From Centroberyx gerrardi (Eukaryota > Chordata > Actinopteri > Beryciformes > Berycidae), in contig NC_136010.1 of the NCBI RefSeq assembly GCF_048128805.1, positions 25,064,980 through 25,128,979 on the forward strand: a stretch of DNA of 64,000 nucleotides, in the 5' to 3' direction. Both the position numbers and the translations under genes were made by a program. Positions 38,555 through 57,696 of this stretch are shown in pieces. Position 1 is the first letter of the stretch. Every line of letters starts with the position of its first letter. The notes under the pieces were generated by a model, which saw nothing but the letters and a program-made list of their open reading frames with translations, ran no database searches and was not told the DNA's origin.

Positions 38555-38947
38555 TCTGAGTTCCATGTTCATCTCGTCTCCATCTTGTCAATTCTTCGTG
38601 GTGTATTGGAATTTTTGGGGCATTACAAATTACTTTGTGTTAGTTGCATTGTTTGTAGTTTGTAAACCACAAATACAAAGATGAGAGAGTTGCACTGCAT
38701 AGTCAGATGAGTGAACAACTGCTACTTGGTTTGTATTTGTAGAAGTCCCACAGTCTCATACTGCACATTGCCCAATATACTGTATTTATCAAGACAGCAC
38801 AAAATTAAGCAAACTTGTAAAAAATCAACCCTACCCAGGACACAAAACATTTTCCTCTCATGAACAGCCAACAGTCCTGTAATGCCCAGAAACCCATCAA
38901 ATGAAACCTGTGATTCTAGCTACAAAACCAAACCCTAAGCATAAGAA

Positions 38948-39030
38948 AGTTCAATCAATCAAACTTTATTTGTATAGCACATTTTGTACATATCTGTGCA
39001 ATGCAATGCGCTTCAGAGAGTTCACTTAGA
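38948..39030 (-). mobile_element. LINE 3'-end fragment
   Basis: ATCAATCAAACTTTATTTGT followed by ATAGCACATTTTGTACA is the usual complement of a fish LINE tail. Only the tail is seen. Confidence 0.5.
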
Positions 39031-39168
39031 TCACTTAGAAAGCACTGCAGTAGATGCAGTACATACCCAGCAAGATGTCGCTTGAGGGTGCATGAGTTAC
39101 AGAGGTGTAGATGACAGTTGTTACCTAAGGTTGACAGATCAGACAAATAAAAACGTCTGATTACTTAA

Positions 39169-39800
39169 AGCTGCAATAAGCTAAATTATTCGACCAGAGG
39201 GTGACAGAAACCACAACACATTTGCAATTAAACCACAGCAAAGCCACTGCACTATGGAGGCTTACTAAGGACAAACATTGCAAAGCAGCCTGCATAAAGA
39301 CTAATAGCTAAACTAAACGTACCTACAGAGAAGTGTCACCGGTTACCAGTCTCACTTTGACAGAACAAAGTTGTCCCACAATGACAAGTGAAGAGGTAGG
39401 TAGCAAGTTTTTAGTTGTAGTAGTAGAGGGGGTGAGGGCCACTTTTAAACAGCGAGGGAGGAGACAAGCCAGTTTAAAAAAAACCGAAAAGCTACTGAAT
39501 GGACCAGGAGGAGCTTCGTTCCGGTGCGGGATTTGACAAAAAAAGTTAGAAAAGAGGGGAAAACAGCAACTGCTTCGTCATTTGCTGTTTTGGCTTGAGA
39601 ACGAGGCTTTGCGGCTTCCGTAGCTGAAATATGTTGCAACGCCGGTCGCTCGTCGCTCGCTTGTAGCACCGTCCTCCATCGTTGAGAAGCTGAAAATGTC
39701 AGTAGGTGGGTGGTGGAGTGGTCTTGAAATTGCAGTGGGGAGTTTATTATGATCTGCTTGTGCTATGTGGCAGTAAAAAATTTATTTATTGCCCCTGTAC
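39169..39800. mobile_element. TTAA-flanked non-autonomous element
   Basis: The left end AGCTGCAATAAGC follows TTAA at 39,165-39,168 and matches the ends of the MITE at 15,547-15,684. The right end borders TTAA at 39,801-39,804, and its last 80 bp match the copies at 11.1-11.3 kb and 44.7-44.9 kb. The right terminal repeat is diverged, so the right border is less sure than the left. Confidence 0.5.
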
Positions 39801-40708
39801 TTAAGCTCATTGTTTAGATTTTTTTTCCTACACCTTCCTTCAGTAGGTTAGTAGTTTTACAGATCGTTAAATGGTGGCCTCAAGCCTGAAAAACCCAATT
39901 TTTAACGCAAAAAACAGTGCATTACTACGGCTTTGCTCCAACTAAACTTTGGTTTAATTGTATTTATATTATTATTTGTCTGTTTATGTATTATTTGTTT
40001 GCATATTTTTATTTATTTTATTTTTAATTTCATTTTCATAAATCTGATGGGGTAAGGCATTGTCAGCCAACCAGGTGTTTGGTTGACACAAGTTTTATGC
40101 TCGTGTAATATGCTTATTCAGTCCTCCTTTAAACATGTTATGACATGTGAATGAATATAGCTGCTGCAGCACTAATTCAGCATAGATGTCTTATGGGGAA
40201 CCTCTACACTGACTCTAGGAAGAAGAGTAACACTGAGGCTGAGGTAATTTATCGAACTGACAGAAATCCTTGGGATGTTCTCAGAGTTTGAAGGCAGAAA
40301 ACTCCCACACTGTCCAATTCATTTGTCATAAAATAAGCCTGAGACACCTAGTCTGATAAAATCCCTTCTGACAAGTGATACAGAAAATAATCCTCATCAT
40401 TCAGCCAGTACCCTGTCATCACACAGTTTGATCACAGTGTATACTCAGCAACATGTTATCTAAGGTGAAAGAACTGGATTGTTGACAGATGGATGGATGG
40501 ATCTTTTTTTTTTTCAGGGATTTTCTCAGGTAGATAAACTGCCATGTCAAAACATACAAAGTAAATAAGACAGATATAAAACATACAAGCTGCTGTACAG
40601 CCAAACTTACATAAGTGTCTTTTATTTGTTCAGTGATGTTACAAAGTACCATGACCGTATGCATTCAAGCTGATCTGTGCAAAATACACCTGAATCCAGG
40701 TTAAAATA

Positions 40709-40951
40709 TACTGAACAAAAATATGAATGCAACATGTAAAGTTTGGTTTTAATGTTTAATGAGTTAAAATATCCCATTAATTTGCCATGAAAAGCTTATG
40801 TATCTCAAATCTTGTGCACAACTTTGTTTACATCCCTGTTGGTGAACATTTCTCCTTTGCTCAGAATTTCACTCAAATGATTTTCTTATATGAACTGTAA
40901 CCAAGTAAAATGTTAAATTGTTGCATGTTGCATTTATATTTTTGTTCAGTG
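40709..40951. mobile_element. Tc1/mariner-type MITE
   Basis: Ends TACTGAACAAAAATATGAAT and, on the complement of the right side, CACTGAACAAAAATATAAAT each continue GCAACATG, giving terminal inverted repeats of at least 25 bp. TA dinucleotides border both ends (40,707-40,708 and 40,952-40,953), as expected for Tc1/mariner. No transposase is present. Confidence 0.85.
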
Positions 40952-40992
40952 TAGATTGCTAGATAGCTACATAGCTACACAGATAGCTACAT

Positions 40993-41020
40993 AGATAGAT
41001 AGATAGATAGATAGATAGAT
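40993..41020. repeat. (GATA)n microsatellite
   Basis: Seven tandem GATA/AGAT units next to related ATAGCTAC repeats. Confidence 0.9.
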
Positions 41021-41435
41021 GACTTTTGTCGAAAGGCATTCTAGGAAACATAGGAAATCACTAGCAGTTTGAAGGAAAGTGGATACAAGATAAGTGTCAT
41101 CCTATCCCATTACTCCAACAAAGAACCTGCATGTTATAATCTGATGCTGTCCTCTAGTGACTAGAAGCGGGACATCATTATAAGATTGTAGCCAGTCGCT
41201 CCCACACTACATTTCCTTTTCCATATTAGGCATTTAATCATTTAGGCACACACACTTATCCAGACAGGCTTACAATGACTGCAACAGTAGAATAACCTTC
41301 AAACCAGTTGTAAGGAGTGCAGTGGCTAATTCCCTGCATCCACAGAAGGATTATGGATCATAGAGAAGCGTCAGGAGGCGGGGAAAGTGGTATAAAATAT
41401 ATTATTATAATTAATAGTATTATTATTATTAATAA

Positions 41436-41580
41436 GGTAAAATGAACCTTCATTGATCCCCATGGAGAAATTACGTCATTGCAGCAACAAAAGTAATAGT
41501 GTGCAGAAGGAATAAGCAATAAAAAGCAGTAGAAACAATAAAAACAGCAAAAATAATATAAGAATTTAGCCACAAGCGGC
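41436..41580. mobile_element. Dispersed repeat tail related to 13,960-14,060
   Basis: Both stretches begin near ATTGATCCC, then share TTGCAGC(A/G)(A/G)CAAAAGTAAT and A-rich AGCAATAAA segments. They look like diverged copies of one repeat end. Confidence 0.5.
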
Positions 41581-41789
41581 GATTGCGGGGTCCAAGCACA
41601 ATTTGAAAAGACAAACAGATAGACAAAACATTACAGAAGGTAGAAAGACACACAAAAACTGACATGTTGTGAAGATCGGACATGCAGTCTATTAGTTATG
41701 GCTTTACACCGGCTTTTGTGTTGGCCCGTGACTTCTGTCAAGTTAATCTTTTCATTGCAACCACGAGTTGTTCACAATGGTCAAACTTC

Positions 41790-41880
41790 CTATTACTTGT
41801 CCTTGATGATTAACGACTGTGGAAAGGACAAGTCTGGATCTGATCCCACAACCTTCCACTTAAAAGGCTGATGCTTGTTA
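41790..41880 (-). mobile_element. tRNA-like SINE head
   Basis: On the minus strand GGTTGTGGGATCAGATCC resembles a polymerase III B box, with a tRNA-like stretch before it. A second head of this kind is at 42,190-42,270. No full SINE body was traced. Confidence 0.4.
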
Positions 41881-42189
41881 CAGGTTTAATGAGGAGAAAC
41901 TAACTAAAGGGAGAAGTAGTGTGATATTGCAGCCTGTGATTGACAGACTGACAGTGCTAATCACTTTATAGAACATTATAGTGCTCTCCATTAATGAATA
42001 AAACAATAGTAAGTCACATGGGCCAGAAAACTGCTGCTGCACTGCTCTCTATGGGTTGAAAGGTCTGGCCACGCCCCAATCAGTGATGACATTCAGTTAT
42101 TTTGCCATTGACAGATGTTGTCAAACACCTGCTTTGAGTTTTCTGCACTCTGTGATTTAGTGTTGATTTACTTTTTATAAAATTTCAAA

Positions 42190-42270
42190 ATGGTCACAGA
42201 TCGTCAGGGGCTTGAAATCACAACCTTGTGGTTTAAAGACCTGAGCTTTACCACTCTGCCAACTTCCACT
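42190..42270 (-). mobile_element. tRNA-like SINE head
   Basis: On the minus strand TTGGCAGAGTGGTAAAGC resembles an A box, and GGTTGTGATTTCAAGCCCC, about 25 bases on, a B box. The spacing is tRNA-like, but the sequence does not fold into a convincing tRNA gene by eye. Confidence 0.5.
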
Positions 42271-43608
42271 CTGGTGTGTGCCCCAGTGTGGAAACAAAAC
42301 AAAGGGACAAGTGATGGCCACAGGTGCTAGTCCAACCCATATTGAAAGCCTCAGAAAGAATATTATAACTGTACTAGCGCGCCACATTAATCAATTTACA
42401 CATGGCTTTACAGACATCATCTTGACAGTCCAGACATCATTTGTCTTTAGTTTGATGACGATTGATCAAACTATCTTGAACATATCACATTGTCAATTTA
42501 TCAAACTATTTGCAGCTGCACATTTCTATCTACCGTACGCTCAGTTTTCAAGATATCATTATAATTTTTGGGCTGTTTACTAATTAAGGTATGACGATTT
42601 CAAAAATCATGTTGTTTTTTTCCTGTAACGTACGGTTTAGGAGGACAACACTGTGGGATCACAGTCAGTTTTTGCTATAAACAGAGGGGGGCGACGAACC
42701 CTAAAATCCTAAAATAAATCACACCTCACACATCCATATCTGCTTTATTTTAAAATGGTTTATTTGAATACAGTTGAGTGAGTCTGGGTTGCAACAGTCA
42801 AGATAAAAAGAAGGATGTACATATAAGCACATGTCCAGAAACTGAAATTATATGGGACAAAATATATGAAATGCCCTCAATGAAATGACACAATGTAGCT
42901 TAACATGTCTGGCTTTGTATCATTTGTTGATAAATCACAAGAATACAAGGAAATTCCTGCATCTTTACAAACCCGTCCGAAAGTAAAATGAAATGCTCGT
43001 TCCATTATAAACCCCTGAAGCATCATGAATCTATTACACACAAAAAAACACAATAACTACACATGTAGTGTAAAACAGATACAATCTACCTAACTTTTTG
43101 TCATTGCAAGGCAACATCACCTATCTGAATTCATTAGCCTCTATTCTGAGCATTTAAATCTGGAACTGTTTTAGCTCCTTCTCCATTACTCCGCTAACAT
43201 TTGCAATGAGCAACTACTATCCATTATGTTGTAACAAATAAGGCTAAAATCTATGAAAAATGAGCCAGCAGTCTGCACCAGCTGGTTAGGTATGCCCACA
43301 AATAATGTTATAACACGTAATGGCAGCAAAACAACAAAACACACACACATAAAGGAAACCACAATATCCAATGATCACCTCATGTTACCCTCAAGTGTTT
43401 TTCTTTGATCATTTGTCCACACAGGGCTACCGTACTTAAAAAGCTGATGCAAATCGGTGCCTCAATATTGTGGAGCAAAACCACCAACACTACTAGCATA
43501 ACTCCTTCTGTGGGCCTCCTATTGTTCTTCTGCTGGCTGATACAGGACAGGCTACTGAAGCTGCCATCCACCTAAATTCATTTCATTTGCAACAAATTTC
43601 CACTGTAT

Positions 43609-43614
43609 TTTATT
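43609..43614 (-). terminator. mapk13: Candidate mapk13 polyadenylation signal
   Basis: AATAAA on the minus strand lies about 160 bases past the stop codon. Two further AATAAA copies occur at 42759-42764 and 42744-42749, which would give a 3' UTR of about 1 kb. The sequence does not decide between them. Confidence 0.4.
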
Positions 43615-43770
43615 TGTTTTCATTTGCTTTCAATGGAGAATATTACCGCCACATAATCTCAAAACATTTCCAGAGGGCGACCTCTTTGTTTTTCCTGAGG
43701 TTGACACATTGTTGACCTTAATGCATTTACTATAACCAAACACTAGGAGGCGCCAGCACATCACAGTGTC

Positions 43771-51711
<7,941 letters not shown>

Positions 51712-52014
51712 TGCGTTGTTGAGTTTCAAATTCAAATCGGTGTTTAACTCATAAAACTTTTTCATAGCCTCTAAGTTTCGACCTGACAGGTGAGGCAGCA
51801 GCAAAGGTAATAGGAGCGCGGGGGAACGCCCCCCTCTCTACTGCCTGCCCCCCTCGTCACATGGGGAAGCTGTCATTTATTGTTACACATAACCTGGCAG
51901 TTGTCGTTACAATCTTGTCGTAAGCCTGTTGCCACATTAGAAATAATATTGTACCGCTTGAGGCTAATAATAATGCCGGTGCTGTTGCTGAATAATCCTT
52001 ATAGCAGAACTCAA

Positions 52015-52338
52015 AACGGTAAGTCTCCATAGGAATATTATAGTGATACCATAGGAGATAAAAAAATTTAAAAAAATTAAAAAAAAGGATGATAGGGTCA
52101 CTAGAAACTCATTGTAGAATACCACAGAAACATATTCCCTATAGTAATATCATAGTAATATCATAGGAATACTATAGTGATACTATATGAGACAATGAAA
52201 TTCCATAAGTACAGTATCACTAGAAACTCAATACTGAGCAGCACAAACACACTATCAGTCTCCTATAGGAATGATATAGAGATACCATAGGAGATTAAAA
52301 AAATACCATAACACACAATAAATTCACTATAATCTCAT
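52015..52338 (+). repeat. Repeat family with ATAGGAATATTATAGTGATA motif, right of mapk13 exon 1
   Basis: The block ATAGGAATATTATAGTGATA followed by CCATAGGAGA occurs three to four times with variation, and the family continues after the inserted MITE (TGAATATTATAGTGATATTA near 52,740). It is the inverted counterpart of the repeats at 50,950-51,470 and lies immediately upstream of the kinase gene. Confidence 0.6.
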
Positions 52339-52696
52339 GGCAACACTTGTGTTCTTTAACTAATGTTAACTAATACATTTACTAACATGAATTAAACATG
52401 AACATTAACAAAGATTAGTTAATGTTAAATGCACATTAACAAACATCAGTAACAACATTACTTAATGCAATTTTTTTTTTTTTTACTCATCTTTGTTAAT
52501 GTCATTGTTCATGCTTAATTCATGTTAGTAAACACATTAGTTAATATTATTAACAAACATGTATATTAACATTAATTAATGTAGTTGTTCATGTGTATTT
52601 AACATTACCTAATCTTTGTTAATGTTTTTTTTCATGTTTAATTCATGTTAGTAAATGCATTAGTTAAAATTTGTTAATGATCGCTTAAGTGTTACC
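52339..52696. mobile_element. hAT-like MITE with long inverted ends, nested in the repeat upstream of mapk13
   Basis: The 358-bp element begins GGCAACACTT and ends AAGTGTTACC. The inner arms share TTTACTAACATGAATTAAAC and AACATTAACAAAGATTAG in inverted order over roughly 100 bp. Flanking 8-mers AATCTCAT (52,331-52,338) and AATTTCAC (52,697-52,704) agree at 6 of 8 positions, consistent with an old hAT target duplication. Confidence 0.75.
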
Positions 52697-53493
52697 AATT
52701 TCACTATTGAGTACCACAGACAATATAAGTCATTTTCTGAATATTATAGTGATATTACAGTGATTTCTTCATTAGGGAAAACTGATTTGGCCTTTAGGTT
52801 TAGACCTATTGATCAGGTGAATGATGGATTGATAATATTATTTCAGAGCAGACTGCGGGCCATTCACTGTGGTCAATATGTTACATGTCACAGACATAAG
52901 ACAGTCTATCAGACTGGACACAGCACTGTAATGAAAGGCTTCACTGCTGGCACAGAGCCTTGCCTTTTGAGTTGCTCTTCCCAGTTTTTGACATTTGATA
53001 CCAGGGAAGGACAGACCTTGGTCAAACACAAATTTGCAACTAGGCCAACTTTTTTTGGTTTGTTTGAGTCTGTATTCTGGTGCCAGACACTGGTTTGCAA
53101 CACAGAACAATAAGATGAGTATCAGAAAGCTGAGACAAACACAAGGAAGTACTTGAAAGCCAACCTGGTTCATGGAGAATTTACCCAACTTTTTCTGAAC
53201 TGGCCTGATGTGGTAAACTCCAACTATGTGGAACTCCATGCAGATTCAAATGAAAACGAAATGATTTTGATTCAGAACGACAAACTTGCGTTGTTTTTTG
53301 TTTCTCAAATGGAGATATAATGCTTTTGAGTATAGCTAATTTCCATTAGACGCCATTCAAATGCCAGCAGAGAGGACAATTTGGCATGCTTCCAGACACA
53401 AAAAATATAAGCCACAGCCTGGACAGCTAGTTTCTATCCTTGTTTTGATAGGCTCTGAAGCCTTAAATAACAATAACATTATAAAAGTGCTGT

Positions 53494-53768
53494 CTTTTAT
53501 TGATTCCTGTAGGGAAGTTCTCCCCTCCTCCACAGGGAGGTCAGAGATCAGAGGTCAGGCTCAGCTACAGAGCTGGAGCTGGTAGGGATTCAGTGTCTTG
53601 CTCAAGGACACTTCAGCAGGGCGGATGCTTGCTGACATGGTCTCTTTCACCACTAGAGCAGAATAAAAACACATTTGAACCAAGACAGAATACATAACAT
53701 TTTGACTTAAGTGCTCTTTATCATCATCAGATCTTTCTCTTTAGCCATTAGGCCACCCTCCTGCCAAA
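53494..53768 (-). mobile_element. V-SINE-like element, near complete
   Basis: Read on the minus strand: an A-box-like GTGGCCTAATGGCTAAAG (about 53,755), a B-box-like GGTTCAAATG (about 53,680), the core GTCCTTGAGCAAGACACTGA (about 53,606) and a tail TCCCTACAGGAATCAATAAA (about 53,500). This is the same family as the copy at 21.0-21.2 kb, in opposite orientation. Confidence 0.75.
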
Positions 53769-56206
53769 TATGGCTTACTTAAAGGAAAAAAACACAGTAA
53801 AACACTTTAATATTGTTAAAAAAACAGCTATTAGTGATGTACCTTGCATTTGTGGGTCAATTTTGCAGTTTGATGGTGTATTTTTCTTATTCCCATAATT
53901 CATAACAATCATTGAAAGCAGCAAATATATAACTACAGTCTTCTTTCCAAAAGTTCCTCACAATATAGCATTCAAAGAGTAACATTTTCATCATCTCTCT
54001 TGCAAAACACACGCATTAGCAATGTCAGTGAATTTTGTTAGTAAAGACATTTTGAAATGACTTTCCCTTCTCTTAATGAGAATGCAATATTAGTATGGGG
54101 TCAGCCAAGCCTTTTTCCAGTCAATATTAAAAAGGGAGTTCCAAAAGAATTTGCCTTTAGGGGATAGCTTACGTTTTGAATCCAGCATTCCTCCAGTATA
54201 TTTCTTGTCACAGGATTTGTCAAATAAACTCAACCCCTCCAGGCAGAGGGCTCCAGAGTCCCTCCTGACTTCCCCACAGCTCAGGTGATTCCTCATAAGT
54301 CGACTCAAGCCAGTGGGAATAGCTGAAAAACTGAGTTGAACTCCTTGTGAGCTACAGGGAAATCATGTTTCAACACAAACCGTTCATAGGACGGAACATT
54401 TCCTTGGCTATCAAACATATCTGAAAAATCGCTGATGTTGCTCTTCATAGAGTTATAAGAGAGAAACTGTGGAGGAAGCAGAGTTTTCATGACATTCCAT
54501 TCCATGACCAGATAGTTCCAGCAGCTACAATGGAGTTTGACAGCAGAAAATGTTTCAGCGATCTAAAACTTCAACGGTAAACATCAGATTTTGGTGTCAG
54601 TCTCTCTGAATCAGAGAGCGAGTGCTTCTTTCTAGACCCGCCATTTTGCACTGACAATCATACTTGGTTGCTGACGAAGTGGCTGCTGTGGAAATCCCAC
54701 TATTTTTACATGAAGGCTGTATGAAAATCACTAGAAATGCTATAGCACATGACTGTAAATGTATGTTAATCAAGATCTCCCCATTTTTTAAAATAAATGG
54801 ATACAAGATGATGAACAAATACTCCATGGAAATATTTGTATATGAGCTCCTCTTGGCCGCCGTGCTGTCTTGGTTTTCCCCATGATGGCAAAGTGCACTG
54901 TACTGTAGGAGTAGGAACCAAGTTCTTTGACCCTCTCATACCAAATGACCACACAACTGATTCTACATCAGCACATATAGGCTTAAGAGGTCGATACAGT
55001 CAACAGGAACATCACATTTTGCCCTTTATAATGGGAGGCCAATTTCAGTCTAGACCACCACCCTGGCACCTCAGGTCTTCAATACCAATATCATCCAGCA
55101 GAGGGCGATCATACATTATACTGGTAGAAAAATGTCCTGACAGGTGAGGATGAATATAAGGATGAGGAGACATCAACTCTAAAATTTTCTCTATTGTGAG
55201 ATCCCATGACTAATAGTTTTGACTGTAGAGTAAATTCTATTGGGTGATTACAAGGAATACACAGAATAAATGGAATAATAAATTCCAACAGAGCCGTGAT
55301 AATCAGACTTTGAACCCATTTCTCAATGAGTTGAGGCTTACAGGGTCCCTAATAACATAGACTATCACCCATACTGAAAAAAATATTCACATATACAGTA
55401 TTTCAGAATATCTTTACAGATATATTTCTAAATTTACAAAAATGTAATTGTAGGCCTACATGTAGATGAGATACTTTCATTCAAGTGTTTTTTTAATTTA
55501 ATTTAATTAAAAAAAAAAAACATTCAGTATGAGCAGGATCACAGAAGGTCAGTTTTTATCTCTATGACATTGGTGCTCATCTGTCTACAATGAACTGAAT
55601 GAAATGTTGGTCAAGTCACGTCTAGGTTCAGGCTACAGAGTAGTGTCAAGCTAGCCAGTGTAACGAGTCAAACATCCGGTCAAATCTTTCAAAATAAAAC
55701 CTATATTGACTAAGACGTTGCGATGCTTTTCTTTTTTTTCTTTTTGAGTAGTACAAGATACAAAACTGAAGATTAAGATAAGACACCAACTTGTCTGACT
55801 GGAGAAAACTTTTGTGTTTGAGACTTTGTCATTTTGTCAATATATTACCTATATATGGTAAACAGAGGGCATTTCAGTGGTGGCTTATTGTGGCTGAATT
55901 GACACAAGGAATTGGAGCTCCTATTCTATAGCCATTAGGAACAATTTTGCCACAGCTATGGGTTAAAATAGACTTAAATCAGACACCCTTCACGTTTTCT
56001 GGAATGTTTTTTTCATGGTTAATCTTTTTTTTTGTGATTAAGTGTAGCCTATAACACTTGCATCATGAAATACCATGTATCATGATAGCATACAAAACTG
56101 TTTTAGTATGTATTTTACAGGTATAATCCACTCCCTAGGATTATTCATGATTACACTGAGCATTTTGATTCGATTTTTATTGTTTTGTAGGCTACACCCC
56201 AATATC
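53769..56206. other. Intergenic, no gene seen
   Basis: No coding exon or clear transposon is recognised. Only an A/T-rich palindromic patch (TTTTTTTAATTTAATTTAAT then A-run, about 55,488-55,520) stands out. Confidence 0.5.
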
Positions 56207-56530
56207 ATGGGTGTCAATTGGGCATAGCAAGGTGTGGCACTTATCATACCTAAGCCTGAGTCCAAATTTGATTTGATTTTTTTAATGTTAGCCTACAATA
56301 TCAAGCAAAGAAATTGCCAGAAATCTATTTTTAAGCCACTGAAAATTCACATCAGCGGAGCATTCAGTTCCCTGGTGACCTGTACATGGAATAATTTGTC
56401 ATATTGGCCAAATATAAATATAGGCTATATATTTTCTGTCATCAGTAATTACCACACTGTCCCCAACAATTTAGTGGATCTAAGTCTCGCAGTTTTCTTG
56501 GCAAAGGCTATTAGATACAGAAACTTTGCC
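56207..56530 (+). mobile_element. Dispersed repeat (paired with 50,223-50,530)
   Basis: Diverged second copy of the repeat in mapk13 intron 1. Its end abuts the GC-rich patch with the possible first exon. Confidence 0.65.
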
Positions 56531-56599
56531 GTACCTTAATGTTTTCGTGAACTGACGCCTCTGCCCTGCCCTAAGATGTTTTTCTTCAACAGCGGCAAG

Positions 56600-56987
56600 T
56601 TTGGGCTTTTATTTTGAAGGGGTAATCTTCTAACGTCCGGTGTTACTCTGTCTAGCTCCGTGTAACTTGACGCAGCTGTCCGCTGTAGTAACTGTTGACG
56701 CCTCTCAGTCAGTTGCGGTGCGGACAGTCTCGTCTTGTCTGTCCTGAGCGCTCCCCGCCACACAACAGAGGCTGCCGGTGATTCATTTCGGACTCGGAGT
56801 TTGTTTCTAGTTCCACAGTTAAAACTTGTCAGACAGCGTCCTGGATTATGAGGGGAAACTAACAGTGTCGGTGAGCGGAGGAGTGCCTGGATCTGATCTG
56901 ACCTGATCACATACTTTCTGCTCGTTACCGTGGATGAGAGGCTCTGCTCTACTCGACACCATGCGCGGCTGATTCTCTCACAGTCAG
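56600..56987 (+). promoter_or_regulatory. Possible GC-rich promoter and non-coding first exon of an unseen + strand gene
   Basis: The stretch is richer in GC and CpG than its surroundings and ends in a strong donor, TCAG|GTAAGTG, at 56988. The sequence before the donor has only a very short frame, ATGCGCGGCTGA, so the exon would be 5' UTR. No coding exon that could belong to it is recognised before the window ends at 64,000. This could also be a chance donor in a GC-rich patch. Confidence 0.3.
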
Positions 56988-57460
56988 GTAAGTGAAAGGG
57001 CATCATTTTGAAACTGTGGATGACTAGGGATGTAGTGGTAGTAAATAAAAAAGATGGGTAAACTACTGTATGACCTCCAGTCGGTGATCATCATAAGGCA
57101 AAGTCCCACCAATGTAAGAAAAAGTCCATCACATTTTCACTAAAGCATCAATTTCTGCTCAGACCCAGTCTTACATACTCTGAATTTCATACCATAAAGA
57201 TTTATATAAACCTAAACAGATGAATAAGCTGTATTCTGCAAAAAAAAAAAGTTGGGTCATTGAGTTTACATCAGTGTCTAATTATGTGTATGATTGGAAA
57301 AAAACACTTTTACACTGTTTTCTTTTCACTTGTGAGCCAGTCAGCTGAGACTCTTGACTGTGTTGGCTAAGTGATCAGTTATGTTAGTTATTCTCATGGA
57401 TGAAGTTGAATAAAACACAGAAATCTAGCTATATAACGCCTTATTGTCAGAGTTGCCCCA

Positions 57461-57471
57461 ACACACACACA

Positions 57472-57548
<77 letters not shown>

Positions 57549-57639
57549 TTGATTACTCACACTACAATGAGTATGTACAGCAGCTATGGGGCTATTGTGA
57601 ACACGAAGCACAAGCACTGGGCTCCAGTCTCCAAACACA

Positions 57640-57690
<51 letters not shown>
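57461..57690. repeat. Compound (CA)n(CT)n(CA)n and (CA)n microsatellites
   Basis: CA, then CT, then about 30 CA units to 57,546; after a 90-bp unique spacer a second CA block runs from 57,634 to 57,690. Confidence 0.95.

Positions 57691-57696
<6 letters not shown>

Larger units (their letters stand above)
38560..43600. other. krt5-mapk13 convergent intergenic region, repeats only
   Basis: No gene is recognised. Contents: a LINE-type 3' end (38,948-39,030), a TTAA-flanked element (39,169-39,800), a Tc1/mariner-type MITE (40,709-40,951), a GATA repeat (40,993-41,020), a repeat related to one at 13.96 kb (41,436-41,580) and two tRNA-like SINE heads (41,790-41,880 and 42,190-42,270). Confidence 0.6.

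Noticed and set aside
42190..42270. Functional tRNA gene
   Set aside because: A- and B-box-like strings are present, but I see no full cloverleaf, and similar heads recur as SINEs.
51712..51804. mapk13 start at 51,804
   Set aside because: That codon is TTG, not ATG; 51,711 (or less likely 51,765) is the proper choice.
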